A program made the translations under genes and the position numbers. Shown here in pieces: positions 27,401-33,761 of a stretch of DNA of 64,000 nt; the first letter of the stretch is position 1, and the number at the start of each line of letters is the position of its first letter. Source of the stretch: JAVBSC01 sp031547305 (GTDB lineage Bacteria; Desulfobacterota; Desulfovibrionia; Desulfovibrionales; Desulfovibrionaceae); NCBI GenBank assembly GCA_031547305.1, contig JAVBSC010000033.1:1-64000 (forward strand), written 5' to 3'. The notes under the pieces are model-generated. The model searched no databases. It saw only the letters and a program-made list of their open reading frames with translations, and was not told the origin of the DNA.

Positions 27401-29159
27401 TCAGACCGCGGCTCTGCTGGGGCTGGAAATTTACGCCACAGCCGGTTCTCCGGCCAAGCACGACTTTCTGCGCCAGTTGGGGGTAAAACACCTCTTCTCT
27501 TCCCGTTCTTTGGCCTTTGCCCAGCAGGTCATGGACGCCACAAACGGCCAGGGTGTGGACGTGGTGCTGAATTCTCTGGCCGGGGAAGCCATTCCGGCCG
27601 GCATTTCAGTGCTCAAGCCTTTCGGGCGCTTTCTGGAACTCGGCAAGCGTGACTTTTACGCTGACTCGCCCCTGCGCCTGCAGCCGTTCAGCAACAATAT
27701 CTCCTTCTTCGGCATCGACGTGGACCAATTGCTCTGCTGGCGGCCGCAATTCACCATGCACCTGTTCCAGGAACTCATGGAGCAGTTCGCCAAGGGCCGT
27801 CTGCGCCCACTGCCGCACGCCTGCTACTCCAGAGTCCAGACCGTGGAAGCCTTCCAGACCATGCAGCAGTCCAGCCACATCGGCAAGCTTGTGGTGCTTA
27901 TGGACGACAAGGAAAGCGACGTGCGGCCCCTGCCCAGGCCCAAGGCCAAGCTGCGGCTTCGCGCGGACGCGACTTATCTGGTCACCGGAGGCACGGACGG
28001 CTTCGGGCTGGCCACGGCTGACCGCCTGGCCCTGCGCGGCGCCCGGCATCTGGTTCTCCTGAGCCGGAGCGGGGTAAAAACCCAGCAGGCCGCCTCCAAC
28101 ATTGAATCCATGCGCGAAGCCGGGGTAAAAGTCACTGTGGCCAAGGCTAACGTGGCTGACGCCAAAGCCCTTAAAAACGCGTTAAAAGCAGCGCTTAAGG
28201 ACGCCCCGCCTCTGGCCGGAATCGTCCATGCGGCGGCGGTATTGGACGACGGAGTCATAACCGGCCTTACGCCGGAGCGCCTGGAGCGGGTTCTGGCGGC
28301 CAAGGCCCTTGGGGCCTGGAACCTGCACATGGCGACGCAAACCGCGCCCCTGGACTTTTTCGTGCTTTATTCGTCCGTTTCCGCGGCCTTTGGCAATCCA
28401 GGCCAGGCCAATTACGTGGCGGCCAACTGCGTGCTGGAAAACCTGGCCGCCGCAAGGCGGCAAAAAGGCCTGCCGGCCACGGTCATCGGCTGGGGCCCTG
28501 TTGCGGATACCGGCATGCTTCAAGGCAACCTGAAGGTCCAGGCCATGCTCAAAAGCGTGCTGGGCGTGGGCAGCCTGACAGCCGGCGAAGCCCTGGACTG
28601 GCTTGAGCAGTGCCTGGTGTACAAGCTTGACGCCAGTCACTACTTCGGCATGGACTGGCAGAAGCAATCCCCCCTGGCGTCCCTTTCCTCCTCCCGCTTC
28701 GAGCTGCTGCTGCACAACCGGGGCAAAAAAGCCGGCGCGGATCTGCCGCCCCTGGAGTTGATCCGCTCCCGCCCGCCGGAAGAAGCTTTAAGTCTGCTCA
28801 CGGAAATACTGCGCGCCGAAATAGCCGATATTCTCTGCCTGCCGGCGGAGCGTCTGGCCGTGGACGCCTCCATTGCCGCGGAAGGCATGGATTCGCTTAT
28901 GGCCATGGAACTCGGCATGGCCATTGATCAGAAATTTTCTTTGGACGGATACACCATACCGTTGTCGGACAAGACCACCACAATGGAACTGGCGAAAGCT
29001 CTTTACCCCGTAATCATGAGCCACGGCGGAGCCGGAGAGGAAAGCGAGGCCAGCGCTTCATCGCGGGCCATAGAAGCCATGTCCAGGCAGCATGCCGTGC
29101 GGTTGCCGGACGATGTTAAAAAGGAACTTGAGTCAATCATTACAAGGGGGACACCTTGA
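21492..29159 (+). CDS. rkpA: Fully reducing type I polyketide/fatty acid synthase (RkpA-like)
   Basis: The protein has 2555 residues. The KS domain has Cys185 (DTACSSS), His320 (VEAHGTGT) and His360 (KSNIGHLEPA), a complete catalytic triad. The AT has Ser636 in GHSVG, and YPFH suggests malonyl specificity. The DH has His936 (ADHKAGEGIPFP) and Asp1103 (VDGAFH). A methyltransferase-like segment (about 1340-1575) lacks the Gly-rich SAM motif. The ER has an NADPH loop HGAAGGVGLA near 1957. The KR has TGGTDGFGLA near 2165 and Tyr2308. The ACP has Ser2468 in GMDSL. There is no thioesterase. All reducing domains are present, so a saturated acyl chain built iteratively is expected. The stop overlaps the alpha-oxoamine synthase start (TTGA), whose product would release the chain. 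Rhizobial RkpA has an equivalent role in capsule lipid formation. Confidence 0.93.
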   Translation: MADTNKADRCNQLEPLAIVGAACRFPGNVTDLASFWRLLANGEDAITELPPERCSLERFFSNAADMPGHAYTRAAGVIYFIKSFDPGFFGFSRKEAMDMEPQQRLILETAWEAIEAAGLRASALRGSRAGVFVGASNMDYTARGAADTGGLGPYSMTGSSLSIIANRVSYTFDLHGPSLVVDTACSSSMVALHSACEALRRGEIPLALVGGVNVLLSPLPFIGFSKAHMLSPDGRCKVFDASGNGYVRSEGAGMIVIKPLRQAKKDKDNILALIAGTGVNSDGRTTGLALPNQKAQAALLREIYERFELDKGKLAYVEAHGTGTAAGDPLEAGAVGEVLGKPLRETRSLHIGSVKSNIGHLEPASGMAGIIKALLVLQNGQIPPNLHFNTPNPAIDFAGLNLTVPTKLTPLPQCGKDALVSVNSFGFGGTNAHVVLQKAPAAHIAAKTASESIPPLFLSARSEKSLRGQALDLAEHLKGADAATCRDAAATLACCRDHLRFRAIVADVKAETLSGRLHKLGSLGEDGAKNPPVLEGVGENCRGAFVFSGNGGQWSGMGAALLKSNRDFAQAIREVDGCLTPLRQRPLLAIMENPEQYPTAHAYTEDSQPLLFALQVGLVRALAAKGITPDAVFGHSVGEVAAAWACGALSLKDACTVIHFRSLLQARLRGVGGMAVANISRKEAEKLLEPYEGRVEIAAVNTAQSLTLSGETEPLAQCVQAWKKRRISAKMLDLPYPFHTRLLDYLQGELLEALKGIKPQKPAVPYFSTVDSIGEKPFLPDAAYWWRNLRKPVQFYPAANKALEQDCRIFLEIGPHRVLHGYLQEIVKQSGVSASVLSTLHRNGNDAERFETAWKEAWQRGWTLNTKAFVRAPFKRRVLPPYAWNREHLWTPDSPECREFLGTPRLHPLLGWRLPLAAPAFENVFSLPDYPWLADHKAGEGIPFPAAGFLEMMLAAGGALHPDEQVELERVAIFRPMRLSVASAQSVRLLADQEDGGLRLEGRAYMSREDWTQYCRARLAPATHPTPSASTLVQDPEQFGAPVERDSLYATAEQYFLHYGPAFRTVEKAWLRQGKDGPEVLAKFGEAAPESASGMLVPPTLVDGAFHTLFLLLRSQQGGVRGQAFLPAAFGRVILYERGTPVFAHARLRRIGPRSVVADFDLLDSSGKPLLSLRQCRFRRAFWLEGEMLRPSAYVFKNVPLPGPDPDQASPFQGSLASLCQSAHKAMALNLPENGQQHEIHPRLLLRFAALTHAHETMLALAKKAPTPGRFTCDELVASGIVAARHKNWVRQMLLRLSQADLARQEDDCWIISPPNDRPSAVTLWRTVIGNAPGCLPGAALLSHVMERTPAILACGEDSENPLTGRALFTEYFSSSPALQPFTRGLAECLLAVLNSRRTGQTVRVLQTAVDSRRLAGHLLHFVAGTSCRYDVAEKDASEAKSLDLAFASTPEARALHLDLGQPPQELAGGYHLILADFSLHGLDNAQAVLANCHALLAPGGILCLLEHQPDTFTDLTFGADPAWWLNADDAAPDSRFYPREAWLRALEQAGFAETMEAKNPEGNLTPAFLLLARKAAGGEAVPPAPPEQRTFPEEPETGSVWLLIAREKDSRSGVLARNLEKELKSNGREVRLIYAGVPLHRGGRDFDPLSTAHWRDLFGAAPKDEQWELVDLLGYDCREAPEPAEFASLMNYGASSAAALASAWDSHRCKARLWLLCSGAQPAGTDDLPLAPHQGALWGFGRVLMNEMPALRTTLLDIHGPTPDAARIIREMLNPTENREIILAGGRSFTPRLVRADNAEPRRAGAGNNAARLTFDSPGRLQNLYWQRAATPTPEPDQVRIAVKAVGLNFRDVMWSMGLLLDEALENGFSGPGMGIECSGIIEAVGENVAGLEVGDAVLAFAPSCFSTHVVTSAAAVLRKPKNLTFAEAATIPVAFMTAWYSIKHLAAMQPGERILIHGAAGGVGLAAIQTAALLGLEIYATAGSPAKHDFLRQLGVKHLFSSRSLAFAQQVMDATNGQGVDVVLNSLAGEAIPAGISVLKPFGRFLELGKRDFYADSPLRLQPFSNNISFFGIDVDQLLCWRPQFTMHLFQELMEQFAKGRLRPLPHACYSRVQTVEAFQTMQQSSHIGKLVVLMDDKESDVRPLPRPKAKLRLRADATYLVTGGTDGFGLATADRLALRGARHLVLLSRSGVKTQQAASNIESMREAGVKVTVAKANVADAKALKNALKAALKDAPPLAGIVHAAAVLDDGVITGLTPERLERVLAAKALGAWNLHMATQTAPLDFFVLYSSVSAAFGNPGQANYVAANCVLENLAAARRQKGLPATVIGWGPVADTGMLQGNLKVQAMLKSVLGVGSLTAGEALDWLEQCLVYKLDASHYFGMDWQKQSPLASLSSSRFELLLHNRGKKAGADLPPLELIRSRPPEEALSLLTEILRAEIADILCLPAERLAVDASIAAEGMDSLMAMELGMAIDQKFSLDGYTIPLSDKTTTMELAKALYPVIMSHGGAGEESEASASSRAIEAMSRQHAVRLPDDVKKELESIITRGTP

Positions 29160-30538
29160 GCGCGCTTAATGATTCTTTTTTCGGGCTCCCCCCGGACGCC
29201 CAGGCCAAGCTCCGCAATCTGATGCCGGAAGAAGCCGCGCCCGGGGGGGACAGCGGCTCCACGATTTCTTCCCGGCCGGCCATTCCAGAGCATCTTGCCC
29301 TGTTCAGCGAAATGCCCGCCTACAAGCAGCTGCAGGTGCACAACGCCGTGGCCATGAAAATGGGGATTTACAATCCCTTTTTCGCCTGCCACGATGGCAT
29401 GGCCAAAAGCAGCACCGTTATTGACGGGGAGGAGTTCCTTAATTTCTCCACCTATGACTACCTGGGGCTGAACGGCCATCCGGCGGTGAACAAGGCCGCC
29501 ATGGAAGCTGTGGAGAAATTCGGCACGTCGGCCGGCGCAAGCCGCCTGGTTTCCGGCGAACGTCCGCCGCACCGCGAACTGGAAAGAAACCTGGCCGCCA
29601 TATATAGTGCGGAATCCGCCCTGGTCTTTGTGAGCGGGCATGCCACCAACGTCTCCACCCTGGCCACTCTGCTCACGCCAAAAGATGCCGTGTACCACGA
29701 CTCCCTGGCCCACAACTCCATCGTCCAGGGAGCCATGCTCTCCGGAGCGCACCGCTATTCTTACGCGCACAACGACTGCGCCGCCCTGGAACGGATGCTC
29801 GTTCAGACCAGAATGCGGCATCAACGGGCGATCATCGTGACCGAGGGTCTGTTCAGCATGGACGGCAGCATTGCCAGGTTGCCCCGCCTGATTGAACTGA
29901 AGAAGGAATTCAAAGCTTTCCTGATGCTGGACGAAGCCCATTCCCTGGGCGTGCTCGGAGCCACCGGCAAAGGCTGCGCCGAGCACTTCGGCCTGCCCGC
30001 GGCCGAAGTGGACATCTGGATGGGCACACTATCCAAGACCATGTGCGGCTGCGGCGGCTTTATCGCCGGCCGGGAAGCCCTGATCGAGCTTTTGCGCTTC
30101 AGGGCGCCGGGTTTTGTTTACAGCGTGGGCATGCCGCCACCGATAGCCGCCGCCTGCAACGCCGCGCTTACGATCATGCTGGCCGAGCCGGAACGGGTGA
30201 AGCGCCTGGCTGAACGCAGCGCTTTTTTTCTGCGCGAAGCCAAGCTGCGCGGCCTGGACACCGGCTATGCCGAAGGCTACGGCATAGTGCCGGTTCTCGT
30301 AGGCAGCTCCCTGGTGGCCGGGCTGCTGGGCAGCGCCATGTTCAAACGCAAAATAAACGTACTCCCAATCATCTACCCGGTTGTGGAAGAAGGCGCGGCC
30401 CGCCTGCGCTTTTTCCTCTCCTCGGCGCAGGAAGAAAAAAACATTCTAACGGCCCTGGACATAGTGGCCGAGGAACTGCGCGAAGCCCGCAAAAAAGCCG
30501 GCGTTGTGCTGGAAACCGACAAGGAACAGCAGGCATGA
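29156..30538 (+). CDS. rkpG: Alpha-oxoamine synthase, PLP-dependent (RkpG-like)
   Basis: The 460-residue enzyme belongs to the BioF/serine palmitoyltransferase/KBL family. Residues 60-440 carry NFSTYDYLGLNGHP, GTSAGASRLVSG, EGLFSMDGSIARLP, DEAHSLGVLG, and the Schiff-base Lys294 in GTLSKTM. These enzymes condense an acyl thioester with an amino acid, with loss of CO2, to give an alpha-amino ketone; coupled to the adjacent synthase it should release the chain from its ACP. An N-terminal extension of about 60 residues precedes the core and could dock the ACP. The start is TTG (overlap TTGA) with AAGGGGG 6 nt upstream. The amino acid substrate is unknown. Confidence 0.9.
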   Translation: MSALNDSFFGLPPDAQAKLRNLMPEEAAPGGDSGSTISSRPAIPEHLALFSEMPAYKQLQVHNAVAMKMGIYNPFFACHDGMAKSSTVIDGEEFLNFSTYDYLGLNGHPAVNKAAMEAVEKFGTSAGASRLVSGERPPHRELERNLAAIYSAESALVFVSGHATNVSTLATLLTPKDAVYHDSLAHNSIVQGAMLSGAHRYSYAHNDCAALERMLVQTRMRHQRAIIVTEGLFSMDGSIARLPRLIELKKEFKAFLMLDEAHSLGVLGATGKGCAEHFGLPAAEVDIWMGTLSKTMCGCGGFIAGREALIELLRFRAPGFVYSVGMPPPIAAACNAALTIMLAEPERVKRLAERSAFFLREAKLRGLDTGYAEGYGIVPVLVGSSLVAGLLGSAMFKRKINVLPIIYPVVEEGAARLRFFLSSAQEEKNILTALDIVAEELREARKKAGVVLETDKEQQA

Positions 30539-31155
30539 CCATCCATGAACGCTCTCCTATGGCTGATGAAGCGGAAGTCGTCGCTTCCATAATAGACTCC
30601 ACCAGTAAGGGCGTGGCATCGTACCTGCTGGAAGACCTGGTCAGCGGCTTCAGCCCGCAGGCACTGCTGGCCGCGGCCATGCTTCAGGGCGACGGAGCGT
30701 ACAGTCTGGACAACATCCTTTTGCTTGAACAAGACAACCAGATTGCGGGTTTGCTTTTTTCCTACCCGGCCACGCTGCATAAAGTGATGCCCCTGATGCG
30801 CTCCTTTGTGCCGGCGAGCAGAATCGAAGCCGTGCTGCCTATTCTGGAGCGGGCCGTGCCGGACAGCTTGTACATCAACACCATCTGGGTGGCCGAGAAC
30901 ATGCGCGGCCAGAAAACAACATCCACGCATGGCCAGAAAATGTCCGACCTGCTGATGCAAAAAGCGACGGCCCGCGCTAAAAGCCTGGGGCTGTCCAGGG
31001 TCAGCCTGTTCTGCTGGAACGACAACCATCGGGCTTTGTCATTTTACACCCGCCACGGCTTCAGCATTGCGGAGCATTTTCCGCCCGAGGCGCTCCGCCT
31101 GCACGGCTGCGTGGAAGGCGGCTCCCTGCTGTGCAAAACCCTGGCCCTGGAGTGA
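30535..31155 (+). CDS. GNAT family N-acyltransferase
   Basis: This 206-residue GNAT fold protein has INTIWVAENMRGQKTTSTHGQKMSDLLMQKA, the acyl-CoA pyrophosphate loop region, and VSLFCWNDNHRALSFYTRHGF, the C-terminal signature strand and helix. Its start overlaps the upstream stop (ATGA) and it is translationally coupled to the alpha-oxoamine synthase gene. It is not part of the rhizobial rkp order as I know it. A reasonable inference is N-acylation of the amino-ketone or amino-alcohol made by the neighbours, though acetylation of a sugar is also possible. Confidence 0.85.
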   Translation: MTIHERSPMADEAEVVASIIDSTSKGVASYLLEDLVSGFSPQALLAAAMLQGDGAYSLDNILLLEQDNQIAGLLFSYPATLHKVMPLMRSFVPASRIEAVLPILERAVPDSLYINTIWVAENMRGQKTTSTHGQKMSDLLMQKATARAKSLGLSRVSLFCWNDNHRALSFYTRHGFSIAEHFPPEALRLHGCVEGGSLLCKTLALE

Positions 31156-31157
31156 GT

Positions 31158-31985
31158 GTGCCGGAAGCGTCCCCGCCTTTTCCGCGCCACGTTTTAATCA
31201 CCGGAGCCGGCGGCGGGCTGGGGGTTGCTCTGGCCTCCCTTTACGCGGCCAAAGGACGTACCATGTCCTTGTGGGGCCGGGACACGGCCCGCCTGGAACG
31301 GGCGGAACAAGCCTGCCTGCGCCGGGAAAGCTCCGTCATCATCACCAGCCACGATTTGCGCGACCGGGAAAACATGCGCCTGCGCCTCCTGGAGCTTGAC
31401 GAGCGCCTGCCGGTGGATCTGGCCTTTCTAAACGCCGGAGTGTCTTCCGGCATTTTGCCGGACGGCCGCATGGAGTCTCCGGAGGATGCCCTGCGGGTTA
31501 TGGAAGTCAATGCCGCGTCCTCCATCTACGCGGCCGCGATTCTGCTGGAACGGATGCGCGCCCGCGGCGGGGGCCGCGTGATTCTGACCAGTTCCCTGGC
31601 CGCGCTCTCCCCCTTGCCGTCATCCCCGGCTTACTGCGCCTCCAAGGCCGCTCTGCTCAGCTACGGCCGCGCCATGAACATGGCCCTGGCCGGCACTGGC
31701 GTCCGGATCTGCGTGATCTGCCCGGGCTATGTTGATACCCCCATGAGCCGAAGGCTGGCCGGAGCGAAGCCCTGGGTCTGGAGCGCGGAAAAAACCGCCG
31801 CCCACATCCGCAAGCGCTTGGAATCCGGCAAGGACGTAATAGCCTTTCCATGGCTGCTTGCTCTGGGCACGCGCGGCCTGAACCTGCTTCCCACTCCCCT
31901 GGCCGCCTTTTTCGCCAGGCGCTTTTCCTTTACCGTGCGGCCGGACGCCGAATCGCCGGATTCCAGCCAGGGGGACGGGCCTTGA
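31158..31985 (+). CDS. rkpH: Short-chain dehydrogenase/reductase (RkpH-like)
   Basis: This classical SDR of about 275 residues has the cofactor motif TGAGGGLG near the N-terminus, LNAGVSSG (NAG motif), catalytic Ser in TSSLAALSP and YCASK with the Tyr-x3-Lys pair, then CPGYVDTPM. The start is a GTG: either 31152 (overlapping the GNAT stop as GTGA) or 31158, which has GGAG 5 nt upstream; I prefer 31158. In this context it probably reduces the keto group left by the alpha-oxoamine synthase to an amino-alcohol, as 3-ketosphinganine reductase does. The C-terminal hydrophobic stretch LLALGTRGLNLLPTPLAAFF could attach it to the membrane. Confidence 0.88.
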   Translation: MPEASPPFPRHVLITGAGGGLGVALASLYAAKGRTMSLWGRDTARLERAEQACLRRESSVIITSHDLRDRENMRLRLLELDERLPVDLAFLNAGVSSGILPDGRMESPEDALRVMEVNAASSIYAAAILLERMRARGGGRVILTSSLAALSPLPSSPAYCASKAALLSYGRAMNMALAGTGVRICVICPGYVDTPMSRRLAGAKPWVWSAEKTAAHIRKRLESGKDVIAFPWLLALGTRGLNLLPTPLAAFFARRFSFTVRPDAESPDSSQGDGP

Positions 31986-33442
31986 TTGATTCAGCCGCGC
32001 CGCTCCTTTGTCCGGCTATTTCCGGTCTGGCCTTCGCCTTCGCCCAACGCCGCGCCGTGCGCCGGACGGTCAATCCGAAAGCGTTGCCCGCCTCGTCCGG
32101 AAAAAGCATTCCCCTGGGCAGCGATATTTTTGCGGCGCTCACCGGGCTGTATTTATTCTGCCTGTTCTTTACGCTGGTCGGCCGCCCCGCGGCTTCAGTT
32201 TTTCTGGCCCTGAGCGTGCTCCTGCTGTTGCTGTTCGTCAATCAGGCCAAGGAAAAAGTGCTCCATGAACCCCTGGTGCTGGCGGATGCCTGCCTGCTGG
32301 GCCAGGTCTTTCGTTTTCCGCACCTGTATTTTCCCTTTCTGCCAACCCGTTTAATTATCGCTGTGGCCATATCGTCTTGTGTTTTGCTTGCCCTTTTATT
32401 ATGCTTTGAGAATTCCTTCGGATATGCCGCGCGGGCGGCGCTCTTGCCCACAGCGTTACTGCCGCCGGCGTTATTTTACGCGATGAACCGCGGGTGGATG
32501 GCCTGGCTTGCGGATTGGCTGCTCCGGCTTTTTCCGCTCAGTTGCGACGCGACTGTTGACGCCGGCCGCCTGGGACCATTGAGCGCCGCTCTGCTGCATC
32601 CGGTGCTGGCCGGCCGGATGCGGAGGCAAAAACCGGATTTTCTGAGCCGGTGCGGCCGTGCTGCCATGGACAGCCGCTGGCCCATTGATTTGAGCGCCGC
32701 GCTCAGCGCGCCTGAACGGCCGCATGCGCTGCTGGTCCAGGCGGAATCGTTCTGTGACGTACGGGAACAGCTCCCTGAGGAATCACGCGCGGCCCTGCGG
32801 GAATTGCTGCCCAACTGGGAGCGCCTGAAGGCCCTTGGCCGGGCTTTTGAACCGCCAGCCGAAGCCTACGGCGCCTATACCATGCGCCGGGAGTTCCAGG
32901 TGCTCACCGGACTTGGCGCGGAGGCACTCGGCCCCTGGGGCCTGAATCCCTATCTGCTGGCGGCACGGCAGCCTCTGTGGTCCCTGGCCAGGCAGTTCCG
33001 GGCCAAAGGCTACGCCGCCTGGTGCGTACACCCCTACTCCAAAGATTTTTTCCGGCGCGACCTGGTCATGCCCAACCTGGGCTTTGAACGCTTCGTCGGA
33101 TTGGAAGAATTGGGACATCTGCCGAAGTTCGGCCCCTACGTGAGCGATTTAGCCTTAGCCGACTGGGTGCTGGAAGAACTGAAAAAGAGCGGTAATCCGG
33201 TCTTCTGCTTCATCATCACCATGGAAGCCCACGGGCCTTGGTTGCCTGGCAGGCTTACTGAAGAACGGATTGCGGAGACGTTGCGGGGCGCGGACGTGGA
33301 ACGGGAAAACGTGGCCTTAAGGCAGTACCTGTGCCACCTGAAACGCATGGACGATATGTTTGGGATGCTGGATGGCGGGGACGGCCGGATGGTCTGGGCG
33401 TATGGGGATCATAGGCCGGGGGTGCCTGGAATCAGTCTCTGA
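31982..33442 (+). CDS. Membrane protein with sulfatase/phosphoethanolamine-transferase-like domain (RkpI position)
   Basis: The protein has 486 residues. The N-terminal third has four or more membrane helices (for example IFAALTGLYLFCLFFTLVG and LIIAVAISSCVLLALLLCF). The C-terminal domain has alkaline-phosphatase-fold elements of the LTA synthase type: ALLVQAESFCDVRE with a metal-site Glu, FCFIITMEAHGPWL, and YGDHRPGVPG near the end. The start is TTG overlapping the previous stop (TTGA), so it is the last member of a coupled five-gene set. It may transfer a phospho-head group to the lipid or polysaccharide. It ends only 13 residues after the GDH motif, shorter than usual, and could be truncated. 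Confidence 0.8.
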   Translation: MIDSAAPLLCPAISGLAFAFAQRRAVRRTVNPKALPASSGKSIPLGSDIFAALTGLYLFCLFFTLVGRPAASVFLALSVLLLLLFVNQAKEKVLHEPLVLADACLLGQVFRFPHLYFPFLPTRLIIAVAISSCVLLALLLCFENSFGYAARAALLPTALLPPALFYAMNRGWMAWLADWLLRLFPLSCDATVDAGRLGPLSAALLHPVLAGRMRRQKPDFLSRCGRAAMDSRWPIDLSAALSAPERPHALLVQAESFCDVREQLPEESRAALRELLPNWERLKALGRAFEPPAEAYGAYTMRREFQVLTGLGAEALGPWGLNPYLLAARQPLWSLARQFRAKGYAAWCVHPYSKDFFRRDLVMPNLGFERFVGLEELGHLPKFGPYVSDLALADWVLEELKKSGNPVFCFIITMEAHGPWLPGRLTEERIAETLRGADVERENVALRQYLCHLKRMDDMFGMLDGGDGRMVWAYGDHRPGVPGISL

Positions 33443-33761
33443 TGAACCCCCGGGCCGATATCCATTGCGCTCGAAATTGCGGATACAATAAAAAAAACAG
33501 CTTCGCCGGAACAGCGTAAGTTGCCCCCTGGCGCGCTCATGCGAAAGTATGGAGCCTGAATTATCAAACCTGGCCCATATCTTCAAAGCCATGTGGGGTG
33601 TGGCCTCCAGTAGCGAAGCTGCTTACGGCATATCTGTAAATTTTCATATGCTTTTTAGCCACCGGCAATCAGATTCTGTTATAATCATTTTGCCCGGAGT
33701 ACGATTCCCAGTAAGCGACTATATCTAATGTAAACAACATTACAATAATTGAGAGAATCTT
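33443..33761. other. 319-bp intergenic region at the left edge of the modular island
   Basis: No gene is visible. Composition falls from GC-rich to AT-rich across it. TATAAT occurs at about 33680-33685 without a good -35 box, and a small inverted repeat AATGT-N5-ACATT lies just before the next gene (about 33727-33741). GAGAG precedes the following ATG. Confidence 0.4.
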
